Shown here piece by piece: positions 56,686 through 64,000 of a stretch of 64,000 nt of DNA. Where the stretch lies: positions 930,001-994,000 of the forward strand of contig NZ_VFMR01000001.1 of NCBI RefSeq assembly GCF_006715145.1. Direction: 5' to 3'. The number at the start of each line of letters is the position of its first letter. Position 1 is the first letter of the stretch. Position numbers and translations under genes: made by a program. The notes under the pieces were generated by a model, which saw only the letters and a program-made list of their open reading frames with translations, searched no databases and was not told the origin of the DNA. The stretch comes from Microbacterium sp. SLBN-146 (GTDB lineage: Bacteria > Actinomycetota > Actinomycetes > Actinomycetales > Microbacteriaceae).

Positions 56686-57441
56686 CTACTCCACCGGCGG
56701 AGCGAAGCGCGGGTCGTCGACCTCGTCGTCGGCTCGCTTGTTCTCGCGGGAACGGCCGACCCACACGACGAACGCGCCCACGGCGACGATCCCGGCCGCG
56801 ATGCAGACGATGTAGATCGACACTCCGACGAAGCCGTTCTCGAAGTTGTGGGGATCGAGGAACGGATACGGATACCACCACGGGTTGCCGCTCGCCGGCG
56901 CCGTGATGAACGGAGCGCGCACGAGCGTGTAGACGACCCACACGATCGGATAGACGGCGATGATCCCGACCGAGCTCCACGCCAGTCCGCGCCGCTTGGG
57001 AGCGAGGAAGAGGTCGGCCAGCATCACGACCGGGATGACGACGTGCAGAACCTCGTTCGACCACGGGACCGTCGAGCCCTGGTCGAGCTGGATCCCACGC
57101 AACAGGGTGTTGTAGACGACCCCCGTGATCACCATGTAGGTGGTGACGGATGCCAGGAGCACGGCGTACCACCGCGGTTCGACGATGACGCCGCGTCCGG
57201 GACCCAGCGTCCAGATCGCTCCCACCGCGAGGACGATGGCCGCGAGGAGGTTCGACTGGATCGTGAAGTAGCTGAGGAAGTTCGTCACGACCGTCGGGAT
57301 GTCGCCCGCGTAGGCAGTCGTGGCCTCCGCCGCGAGCCCGACGGTGCGCAGGAGTTGCGCGACGATCGCCGCGACTCCCAGTGCGGCGGCGGCGAGCCGC
57401 ACGATCGACCAGATCACGGACCACACGGGCGAGCGCTGCAT
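56686..57441 (-). CDS. Pr6Pr-family membrane protein
   Basis: The 251-residue protein has about six to seven membrane helices and matches the Pr6Pr (FAR-17a/AIG1-like) family, with FFTIQSNLL-type FTIQSNLLAAIVLAV and PYPFLDPHNFENG motifs. It ends in an acidic tail. Function unknown; it is divergent from the P450. Confidence 0.85.
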   Translation of the reverse strand: MQRSPVWSVIWSIVRLAAAALGVAAIVAQLLRTVGLAAEATTAYAGDIPTVVTNFLSYFTIQSNLLAAIVLAVGAIWTLGPGRGVIVEPRWYAVLLASVTTYMVITGVVYNTLLRGIQLDQGSTVPWSNEVLHVVIPVVMLADLFLAPKRRGLAWSSVGIIAVYPIVWVVYTLVRAPFITAPASGNPWWYPYPFLDPHNFENGFVGVSIYIVCIAAGIVAVGAFVVWVGRSRENKRADDEVDDPRFAPPVE

Positions 57442-57488
57442 GCGCTCACCTTAGCGGCGTGTCCGACCACGGTCGTAGACTCCGCGGT

Positions 57489-58676
57489 GTGACACGCTTC
57501 CTCGACCTCGCCGACCCGTCCTTCGACGTCACGTCCGACGTCGTGCACGCGGCGCGCGAGGAGCGGTGGTACGCCGAAACTCCCTACGGCTGGGCCGTCC
57601 TCCGGTACGAAGAGGGACAAGCGATCCTCAAGGACCGTCGCTTCCAGCAGGGCAACGCGCGATGGCCCGAGCAGAACGGCATCCACGACGGACCGTGGGC
57701 GCAGTGGTGGGGTGAGACGCTGCTGAGCATCGAGGGTCAAGACCATCTGCGGCTTCGTCGCCTTCTCGGGCCGGCATTCCGCAGCCGTGCGATCGAGGCG
57801 ATGCGGCCGCGGTTCCAAGCGCTCGCGAACGAGCTGATCGATCAGTTCGCCCCGCGCGGCCATGTCGAGTTCGTGTCGGAGTTCGCCGAGCCGTACGCCT
57901 CGCGGATCCTCTGCATGCTGCTGGGGCTCCCCGACGAGGAGTGGCCCGCCGTCGCGCACTGGGCCGACGACCTGGGCAAGTCGTTCGGCATCAACGTCGC
58001 GCACGACCTGCCGCGCATCGAAGCGGCGCTCGAAGGACTCTCGGGCTACATCGACGACGTCATCGCCGACCGGCGTGAGCACCCGCAGGACGACCTTGTC
58101 ACGACGCTCCTCCAGGCGCACGACGAGGATGACGCCCTCACGGCACGAGAGCTGAGTGTGAGCCTCGTCTTCCTCGCGTTCGCGGGGATGGAGACGACCC
58201 GCAATCAGCTCGGGCTCGCGCTGCAGACGCTCCTCGCGCATCCCGATCAGTGGGCGTTGCTCGCGAAGCATCCGGAGCTCGGCGGAACCGCCGTCGAAGA
58301 AGTGATGCGCGTCAACCCGACGGTCACGTGGGTGACGCGCGAGGCCATCGAAGACGTCGAGCTGGAAGGTCTGCATGTTCCTCGCGGCGGCATCGTGCAG
58401 GTTCTCTCGCACGCGGCGGGCACGGATCCGCGAGCGATGGGCGATGACGCGGGCTTCGACATCACGGTCGAGCATCGCCCTCTGCACAGCGGGTTCGGCG
58501 GCGGTGCCCACCACTGCCTCGGCCACTTCGTCGCGCGCACCGACATGAGTGTCGCGCTGCCGCTTCTCGCCGCGCGCATGCCTGACGCCGTCGCCGACGG
58601 CCCGGGGGAGTGGCTCCCGGTCTCGGGCAACACGGGACCCGTACGCTTCCCGATCCGTTTCACCCCGGGACGTTGA
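57489..58676 (+). CDS. Cytochrome P450
   Basis: The 395-residue protein starts GTG (VTRFLDLADPSFDV). The I-helix has LAFAGMETTRNQ (near residue 238), the EXXR-like motif is EEVMR, and the heme-binding loop is FGGGAHHCLGHF with the axial Cys near 348. The length fits bacterial class I P450s. No ferredoxin or ferredoxin reductase lies next to it, so electron donors are elsewhere. Substrate unknown. Confidence 0.94.
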   Translation: MTRFLDLADPSFDVTSDVVHAAREERWYAETPYGWAVLRYEEGQAILKDRRFQQGNARWPEQNGIHDGPWAQWWGETLLSIEGQDHLRLRRLLGPAFRSRAIEAMRPRFQALANELIDQFAPRGHVEFVSEFAEPYASRILCMLLGLPDEEWPAVAHWADDLGKSFGINVAHDLPRIEAALEGLSGYIDDVIADRREHPQDDLVTTLLQAHDEDDALTARELSVSLVFLAFAGMETTRNQLGLALQTLLAHPDQWALLAKHPELGGTAVEEVMRVNPTVTWVTREAIEDVELEGLHVPRGGIVQVLSHAAGTDPRAMGDDAGFDITVEHRPLHSGFGGGAHHCLGHFVARTDMSVALPLLAARMPDAVADGPGEWLPVSGNTGPVRFPIRFTPGR

Positions 58677-58743
58677 TACGGACGCCGTCGAGACGGGCGT
58701 CGATAGGATGGGGTGTAGCCGTACGACAACGGGGGAGTAGCCC

Positions 58744-60030
58744 ATGCCAGGCATCGTGATCGTCGGAGTCCAGTGGGGAGACGAGGGCAAAGGCAAGGCC
58801 ACCGATCTTCTCGGCGACCGCACCGACTGGGTCGTCAAGTTCAACGGCGGCAACAACGCCGGCCACACGGTTGTGATCGGCAACGAGAAGTATGCGCTGC
58901 ACCTTCTCCCCTCCGGCATCCTGTCGCCGGGCGTCAACGCCGTCATCGGCAACGGCGTCGTCGTGGATCTCGAGGTGCTCTTCAACGAGCTCGAGGCGCT
59001 CAACGCCCGCGGCCTCGACACGTCGCGCTTGAAGATCAGCGCCAACGCCCACCTCATCACGCAGTATCACCGCACGCTCGACAAGGTCACCGAGCGATTC
59101 CTGGGAAAGCGTCAGATCGGCACGACAGGGCGCGGCATCGGACCCGCCTACGCCGACAAGATCAACCGCGTCGGCATCCGTGTGCAAGACCTCTTCGACG
59201 AGAACATCCTGCGCCAGAAGGTCGAGGGTGCGCTCGAGCAGAAGAACCACCTGCTCGTGAAGGTCTTCAACCGCCGGTCCATCACGTGCGACGAGATCGT
59301 CGACGACCTGCTGTCGTACGCCGAGAGGCTGCGTCCCATGGTCGCCGACACGTCACTCCTCCTGAACGACGCCCTGGATGCCGGTGAGGTCGTCGTCTTC
59401 GAAGGCGGCCAGGCGACGATGCTCGACGTCGACCACGGCACGTATCCGTTCGTGACGTCGTCGTCGGCGACGGCGGGCGGCGCGGCGACCGGCGCGGGTG
59501 TGGGCCCGAACCGCCTCGACCGGATCGTCGGCATCGTGAAGGCGTACACGACGCGCGTCGGGTCGGGTCCGTTCCCGACCGAGCTCTTCGACGATCAGGG
59601 CGAGTGGCTGCGTTCGCGCGGTTTCGAGTTCGGCACGACGACGGGACGTCCGCGCCGCGTCGGCTGGTACGACGCGCCCATCACGCGCTACGCGACACGC
59701 ATCAACGGCATCACCGACCTCGTGCTGACGAAGCTCGACATCCTCACGGGCCTCGATCAGGTGCCCGTGTGCGTCGCGTACGACGTCGACGGCGTCCGCT
59801 TCGACGAAGTTCCGGTCAATCAGTCGGACTTCCACCACGCCAAGCCCATCCTCGAGTACCTGCCCGGCTGGAAGCAGGACATCTCGGGGGCGCGCACCTT
59901 CGAGGATCTGCCGCTCGAGGCGCAGGACTACGTGCTCACGCTCGAAGCGATGAGCGGCACGCGCATCTCGGTGATCGGTGTCGGTCCGGCCCGCGACGCC
60001 GTCATCGTGCGTCACGACCTCGTGGACTGA
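58744..60030 (+). CDS. purA: Adenylosuccinate synthetase
   Basis: PurA makes adenylosuccinate from IMP, Asp and GTP. The 428-residue protein has the P-loop [10 protein letters not shown], the NGGNNAGHT motif and the catalytic [12 protein letters not shown]. The gene is preceded by ggggagtagccc and starts at ATG 58744. Confidence 0.97.
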   Translation: MPGIVIVGVQWGDEGKGKATDLLGDRTDWVVKFNGGNNAGHTVVIGNEKYALHLLPSGILSPGVNAVIGNGVVVDLEVLFNELEALNARGLDTSRLKISANAHLITQYHRTLDKVTERFLGKRQIGTTGRGIGPAYADKINRVGIRVQDLFDENILRQKVEGALEQKNHLLVKVFNRRSITCDEIVDDLLSYAERLRPMVADTSLLLNDALDAGEVVVFEGGQATMLDVDHGTYPFVTSSSATAGGAATGAGVGPNRLDRIVGIVKAYTTRVGSGPFPTELFDDQGEWLRSRGFEFGTTTGRPRRVGWYDAPITRYATRINGITDLVLTKLDILTGLDQVPVCVAYDVDGVRFDEVPVNQSDFHHAKPILEYLPGWKQDISGARTFEDLPLEAQDYVLTLEAMSGTRISVIGVGPARDAVIVRHDLVD

Positions 60031-60055
60031 TGCGCTCCCTCGGCAGCGACGTGCG

Positions 60056-61216
60056 ATGAGGTTCCTTCTCGGCGGGTACACCGCCGACATGGACGGGTCT
60101 GCCGACGGCATCGGGATGCTGCTCGCCGGTGCCGCCGACGATCATCTCGCGGGCGGTCCGCTGGGCTTCACCGGCCCGGTCGCGCGTGCCGATTCGCCGT
60201 CGTGGCTGTCGCGGCATCCATCCCTCGACGTCATCTACGCGGCGCTCGAAGGGCGCGGGGCCGTCCAGGCATTCCGACGCACGGGCGACGCCGCGTACGT
60301 CGCGCTCGGAGCGCCGGTCGAGGTGGGCGAGTCGCCCTGCCACGTCGCCGTGGCACCCAGCGGCGCGGCGATCATCGCGAGCTGCTGGGGCGATGGCCGG
60401 GTCGTGCGAATGCCGCTCGACGCCGCGGGGCGCCCGCATTCGCCGGTGGCGTTGGCGGCGGTGGGTTCGGACGGGACGGATGCCGCTGAGCAGCCCGGCA
60501 TCGACCTGGGAGCGGCGGCACGGGCCTTGCGCGCAGCGGTCGGTGACGAGTTCTCGCACCTCGTGCCGGCGTACGACGAGGAGCCGGTCGCGGCTCCTGC
60601 CGCGGGTGAGCAGAAGGCGCGGAGCTCGCGCGCTCATCAGACCATCGCGTTGCCTGGCGGGGTGTTCGCGACGACGGATCCAGGCCTCGATCTCGTGCGT
60701 TTCTGGCGTTCGGAGGGTGACCGGATGCTCCCGGCTCCCGCGCTCGAACTGCCGCGGGGGACCGGTCCCCGACACATGGTGTGGCACCCCAGTGGGCACT
60801 TGTACGTCGTGACCGAGGCCTCGTGCGAGGTGTACGTGCTCGCGTGGAGCGCCCCGGCGCGGTCGTGGCATATCGTCAGCGCGAGTGCCGTTGGTCCGAC
60901 CCTGTCGACGGATGCCGCGGCGGAGATCGCCCCGTCGCGAGACGCCGAGTTCGTCTACGTCGGTGTCCGTGGCAGCAACACGATCTCGACTCTCCGCGTG
61001 CGCGAGGGCGGCGCAAGACTCGATCCCGTCGCGCTGTCCGACGCGGGCGTCGACTGGCCCCGGCATCACGTCGTGGTGCGCGACACGCTCCTCGTCGCGG
61101 GCCAGCGCTCCGACGAGGTCGCGTCGCTCACGCTCGACGACCGCACGGGAGTCCCCGGCCGCGTCCGCTTCCGCACTTCCGCGCCGTCCCCGACCTGCAT
61201 CCTCCCCCTCGCCTGA
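60056..61216 (+). CDS. Lactonase family beta-propeller protein (6-phosphogluconolactonase-like)
   Basis: The 386-residue protein starts MRFLLGGYTADMDG at 60056. It matches the YbhE/CMLE family of seven-bladed propellers, with blade-like repeats (SPCHVAVAPSGAAII, TGPRHMVWHPSGHLYVVTEA, WPRHHVV). Pgl enzymes hydrolyse 6-phosphogluconolactone; the exact substrate here is uncertain. A 25-bp gap follows purA. Confidence 0.88.
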   Translation: MRFLLGGYTADMDGSADGIGMLLAGAADDHLAGGPLGFTGPVARADSPSWLSRHPSLDVIYAALEGRGAVQAFRRTGDAAYVALGAPVEVGESPCHVAVAPSGAAIIASCWGDGRVVRMPLDAAGRPHSPVALAAVGSDGTDAAEQPGIDLGAAARALRAAVGDEFSHLVPAYDEEPVAAPAAGEQKARSSRAHQTIALPGGVFATTDPGLDLVRFWRSEGDRMLPAPALELPRGTGPRHMVWHPSGHLYVVTEASCEVYVLAWSAPARSWHIVSASAVGPTLSTDAAAEIAPSRDAEFVYVGVRGSNTISTLRVREGGARLDPVALSDAGVDWPRHHVVVRDTLLVAGQRSDEVASLTLDDRTGVPGRVRFRTSAPSPTCILPLA

Positions 61217-61244
61217 CGCCGTCCGGGAGAGCCGGACCCCCTCC

Positions 61245-61306
61245 TGCCGAGAAGACCCAAACCGTTCGATTTCGCGGCTCATCCTCGCAGTTCGGGTCGT
61301 CTCGGC
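61245..61306. repeat. Inverted repeat tgccgagaagaccc / gggtcgtctcggca
   Basis: The arms (61245-61258 and 61293-61306) pair with one mismatch and match the hairpin at 55865 (gccgagaagac). It lies 28 bp after the lactonase stop. The 61217-61374 gap holds no gene. Confidence 0.75.
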
Positions 61307-61374
61307 ATCCTGTTGCTCGGCTCCCGGGGGCTCGGCTCCCGAGAGCGCGGCTCCCGGCGGACGGGACGGGGAAC

Positions 61375-62544
61375 CTAGACCTTGGCGTCTTGGCGGGGGA
61401 TGAAGACCTGCTTGATGATCAGGAGGATGGATGCCGTGACGGGCACCGCGATGAGGGCGCCGAGGAGTCCGAGCAGCGTTCCGCCGATGAGGGCACCGAT
61501 CACGACGAGGGAGCCGGGGATCGAGATCGCCTTGCTCATGACCCTCGGCGTGATCACGTACGCCTCGATCTGGATGTACACCAGGTAGGCGAGTCCGAAG
61601 ACGAGCGCCGCGACCGGACTCGTGAACAGCGCGAGGACCGTACCGAAGATCCAGTACAGCACCGGACCGACCAACGGGATGATCGTGATCACGAAGGCCA
61701 GAACGCCCATGAGCAGCGGGAACGGCAGCCCCAGGAACAGGTGCAGGAGGAACGCGACGATCGAGTTGAAGAACGCGAGCACCACCATGCCCATGAGGTA
61801 GCTGCCGACCGAATCCGTGATCTGGTTCGTCATCTCGCGGACCTTGACGCGGTTCCGCGCCGGGGCGAACTGCGTGAGCGCGACCTTGATCGAGGGGAGC
61901 GACGCGACGAAGTACAGCGTCAGCACCACGACGATGAGGCCGCCCGAGATCGCCGTCGCGATCCCCGCACCGACGCGGAGGAGACCGCCCGAGATCGCCG
62001 CGATATTGGCGGGGTTGGTGATGAAGGTCTGCAGGTCGGTCACGAGCGTCCCCAGCCCGTCGCCGAAGATCCCCTCGAGCCAGTGGAAGAAGTCGGTCTG
62101 CTGGAAGCTGCTGATCGTGCCCGGCAGCGACGTGACGAACGCGGTGATCTGCTCGATCAGCGTCGGAACGACGAGCCACAGCAGCCCGATGAGGATCACA
62201 CCGAAGGTGAAGAAGACGATCACGATCGCCCAGGGCCGCTTCACCTTGCGTCGTTCGATCCACTTCAGGACGGGGTCGAGCCCGAGCGCCGCGAACATCG
62301 CCAGCGCGATGTAGATGAGCACTGTCGCGATGTTGCTGATCGCGAGCCCGAGGAGCAGCGCGGCGAGACCGCCGAGCGTCAAGAGGAATCCGGCCCCGAA
62401 CGGCGAATTGAGAGTCGCCCAGAAGGTGCGGGATGCCGGGGCCTCGCCCGACCGGACGGCGACGGCATCGGGCACTGTCTCACCGGGTATCGCCTCGACC
62501 CCGGACGAGGAAGGGGGCGTGGAGTCCTGCGGGGCGTCGCTCAT
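61375..62544 (-). CDS. AI-2E family transporter
   Basis: The 389-residue protein has about eight membrane helices (starting near residue 48) and fits the AI-2E/UPF0118 family, with GVLAFVITIIPLVGPVLYWI and ALIGGTLLGLLGALIAVPVT segments. It ends VFIPRQDAKV. Members export a range of molecules, or act as Na+/H+ antiporters; the substrate is not visible. Confidence 0.92.
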   Translation of the reverse strand: MSDAPQDSTPPSSSGVEAIPGETVPDAVAVRSGEAPASRTFWATLNSPFGAGFLLTLGGLAALLLGLAISNIATVLIYIALAMFAALGLDPVLKWIERRKVKRPWAIVIVFFTFGVILIGLLWLVVPTLIEQITAFVTSLPGTISSFQQTDFFHWLEGIFGDGLGTLVTDLQTFITNPANIAAISGGLLRVGAGIATAISGGLIVVVLTLYFVASLPSIKVALTQFAPARNRVKVREMTNQITDSVGSYLMGMVVLAFFNSIVAFLLHLFLGLPFPLLMGVLAFVITIIPLVGPVLYWIFGTVLALFTSPVAALVFGLAYLVYIQIEAYVITPRVMSKAISIPGSLVVIGALIGGTLLGLLGALIAVPVTASILLIIKQVFIPRQDAKV

Positions 62545-62619
62545 GGCTCACACTCTAGGGCCGCGCGGCTCGCGACATCAGCAGCGCTCCTCACGAAGAC
62601 GTCGCGATAAAGTCGAGCC

Positions 62620-62916
62620 ATGAGCGAGGAAGACCCGATCAAGACTCTCCATCGGCTGCGCAGCAGTATCGACAACGTGGATGCTGCGCTCATCTTCTTG
62701 CTGGCTGAGCGGTTCAAGTGCACGAAACAGGTCGGAGAGCTCAAGGCGGAGCATGGGATGCCGGCTTCCGACCCTCCTCGTGAGGAGCAGCAGGTCGCCC
62801 GCCTGCGAACGCTCGCAGAAGACGCCGACCTGGATCCCGCTTTCGCGGAGAAGTGGTTCAACTTCGTCGTCGCCGAGGTCATCCGTCACCACGCGGAGGC
62901 GGCCGACGGGCGCTGA
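62620..62916 (+). CDS. Chorismate mutase (AroQ type)
   Basis: The 98-residue protein is a single-domain AroQ chorismate mutase (LRSSIDNVDAALIFLLAERF, then CTKQVGELKAEHGMPASDPP). It converts chorismate to prephenate for Phe/Tyr. It stands alone with 75 bp before it and faces a convergent ABC permease. Confidence 0.93.
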   Translation: MSEEDPIKTLHRLRSSIDNVDAALIFLLAERFKCTKQVGELKAEHGMPASDPPREEQQVARLRTLAEDADLDPAFAEKWFNFVVAEVIRHHAEAADGR

Positions 62917-62946
62917 TGCGCCTCGCCGGCCGCGCCGCGGCATCCG

Positions 62947-63633
62947 CTACGGTGTCGCTCTCCGGAGCGTCAGGTAGCTGATCGCGGCGAGCACCGCGCC
63001 GACCAGCAGACCCCAGAGGGCGAGCCCGAACGCGCCCTGCACAGTGATCCACGTGGCGACCTCGCCCCACACCTCGAGCCGCGTCACGAGGAAGACGAAC
63101 CCGACGAGCACGAGTCCCAGCGCGACGAGGACGACGGTGAGCCAGAGCGTCCCGAAGCGCTTGAACAACGTGGCCGCCCAGAACCCGACGAGGAAGAACA
63201 TCAGCGCGATGACGAAGTACACGAAGCCCGCCGCGAGCGGCCCGCGCTCCCAGATCCAGTCGAGATAGAAGAAGTAGCCGTTGATGCCGTAGCCGTTCGT
63301 GGCCTGCTCGATGAGCCCTCCGATCACGAAGATGACCGCGAGCATCGCGGCGGTGGAGATCGCGGCGAGGAGAGTTCCGAGGTAGAACTCCCGGCGCGTC
63401 ACACTCATCGCCTGCGAGAAGGGGAACGTCATCGTGAGCGATTGGACGCCGACCCACAGGAAGTACCACAGCGGTGCTTGCGATCCGCCGCCGACCTTCG
63501 GTCCGTCGAAGGGGATCATCCAGAAGATCAGGATGCTGAGGACCAACGATCCGACCAGCACCAGCAGCGGCACCCAGATGTAGGTCTGCTTGTTGACGAA
63601 CTGCATACGGACGACATTGAGCGTGCGGCTCAT
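62947..63633 (-). CDS. ABC transporter permease
   Basis: The 228-residue protein has about six membrane helices and begins MSRTLNVVRMQFVNKQTYIW, typical of ABC-2-type permeases. It overlaps the ATP-binding gene by four bases, so the two form one exporter. Substrate unknown. Confidence 0.85.
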   Translation of the reverse strand: MSRTLNVVRMQFVNKQTYIWVPLLVLVGSLVLSILIFWMIPFDGPKVGGGSQAPLWYFLWVGVQSLTMTFPFSQAMSVTRREFYLGTLLAAISTAAMLAVIFVIGGLIEQATNGYGINGYFFYLDWIWERGPLAAGFVYFVIALMFFLVGFWAATLFKRFGTLWLTVVLVALGLVLVGFVFLVTRLEVWGEVATWITVQGAFGLALWGLLVGAVLAAISYLTLRRATP

Positions 63634-64000
63634 CGGAGTGCTCCTTCGTCGATCGCGGGAGAGGGCGTAGCCGCGTGCTGCGTCGTGCGCACGATGAGCT
63701 GCTGCAGGGAGACGGGGGCGACGTCGAGCCCCGCGGTCGCGAGTCGCTCGTGGTCGGCTGCGCTGAGGGCCCCGAGGACGGTGACCGACGAGACGCGGCC
63801 GAGGCTCTCGCGGTGGATGACTTCGCGTCCCGCCACGAAGGCGTCGACGGCCGCGGAGTCGCCCACGATGTTCGCGGCGCGGTTCCTCACGGCATCCGTC
63901 TCTTCGTCCATGATGATCCGCCCCCGGTCGATCACGAGGACGCGCTCGATGAGGTTGGACACCTCGTCGATGAGGTGGCTCGAGAGGAGGATGGTCCGGG
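63630..64000 (-). CDS. ABC transporter ATP-binding protein (C-terminal part)
   Basis: Only the end of the gene is in the window. The visible part starts with TILLSSHLIDEVSNLIERVL, which holds the H-loop (switch) histidine after the Walker B region, and continues into a C-terminal domain. The Walker A and signature motifs lie beyond the edge. It pairs with the permease at 62947. Confidence 0.88.
   Translation of the reverse strand, partial: RTILLSSHLIDEVSNLIERVLVIDRGRIIMDEETDAVRNRAANIVGDSAAVDAFVAGREVIHRESLGRVSSVTVLGALSAADHERLATAGLDVAPVSLQQLIVRTTQHAATPSPAIDEGALR

Overview
The window is about 64 kb of high-GC actinobacterial chromosome around the replication origin, most likely from a Microbacterium-like member of the Microbacteriaceae. 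The evidence is the gene order parB-parA-rsmG-jag-yidC-yidD-rnpA-rpmH-dnaA-dnaN-recF-dciA-gyrB-gyrA, a crgA / sortase / pknB-pknA-pbpA-rodA-pstP-fhaB-fhaA cluster, a NucS mismatch endonuclease, frequent GTG starts, 4-bp stop/start overlaps and G/C-ending codons. The genus is inferred; no 16S gene is present.

Layout. Positions 1-6634 (minus strand) hold chromosome partitioning (ParA, ParB), rsmG, the membrane-insertion set and rpmH. Four strong parS sites and one decayed copy lie among two arrays of palindromic repeats, and a small GIY-YIG nuclease gene sits between the arrays. Positions 6635-16908 (plus strand) are the origin and replication block; oriC lies between dnaA and dnaN. tRNA-Ile and tRNA-Ala follow. 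Positions 17189-23393 carry a HTH protein, a Nudix hydrolase, a YbaK-like protein, two cyclophilin/rhomboid genes, CrgA, a class E sortase, a 51-residue membrane protein and a PabA/TrpG-type glutaminase. Positions 23412-32305 (minus) are the Ser/Thr kinase and cell-elongation operon.

Positions 32462-35293 are the accessory spot. Next to tRNA-Leu(CAG), the 3' end of an old-yellow-enzyme gene is present twice as a 206-bp direct repeat (two mismatches). Between the copies is about 1.27 kb of lower-GC DNA carrying a RelA/SpoT-domain nucleotide synthetase and a tightly linked 75-residue protein. The insert also holds a 15-bp copy of the tRNA-Leu 3' end. This is the best candidate for a new system: a compact alarmone-synthetase toxin/antitoxin or phage-defence cassette.

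Positions 35359-45082 hold metabolic and surface genes: a GNAT acetyltransferase, an esterase, a cold-shock protein, a rhomboid-like/DUF2156 fusion, a coiled-coil membrane protein, a HAD phosphatase, NucS, and a divergent MFS/LacI pair with a perfect operator palindrome. Positions 45156-51447 are a complete Mrp-type cation/proton antiporter operon with MrpA and MrpB fused. Positions 51623-64000 hold a penicillin acylase, argG, a lipoprotein cyclophilin, a Pr6Pr membrane protein, a P450, purA, a lactonase, an AI-2E transporter, chorismate mutase and an ABC exporter cut by the window edge.

Most of the window is conserved housekeeping DNA. The unusual material is in the repeat arrays, the tRNA-Leu island, two DnaA boxes far from oriC, and a few small or fused proteins.
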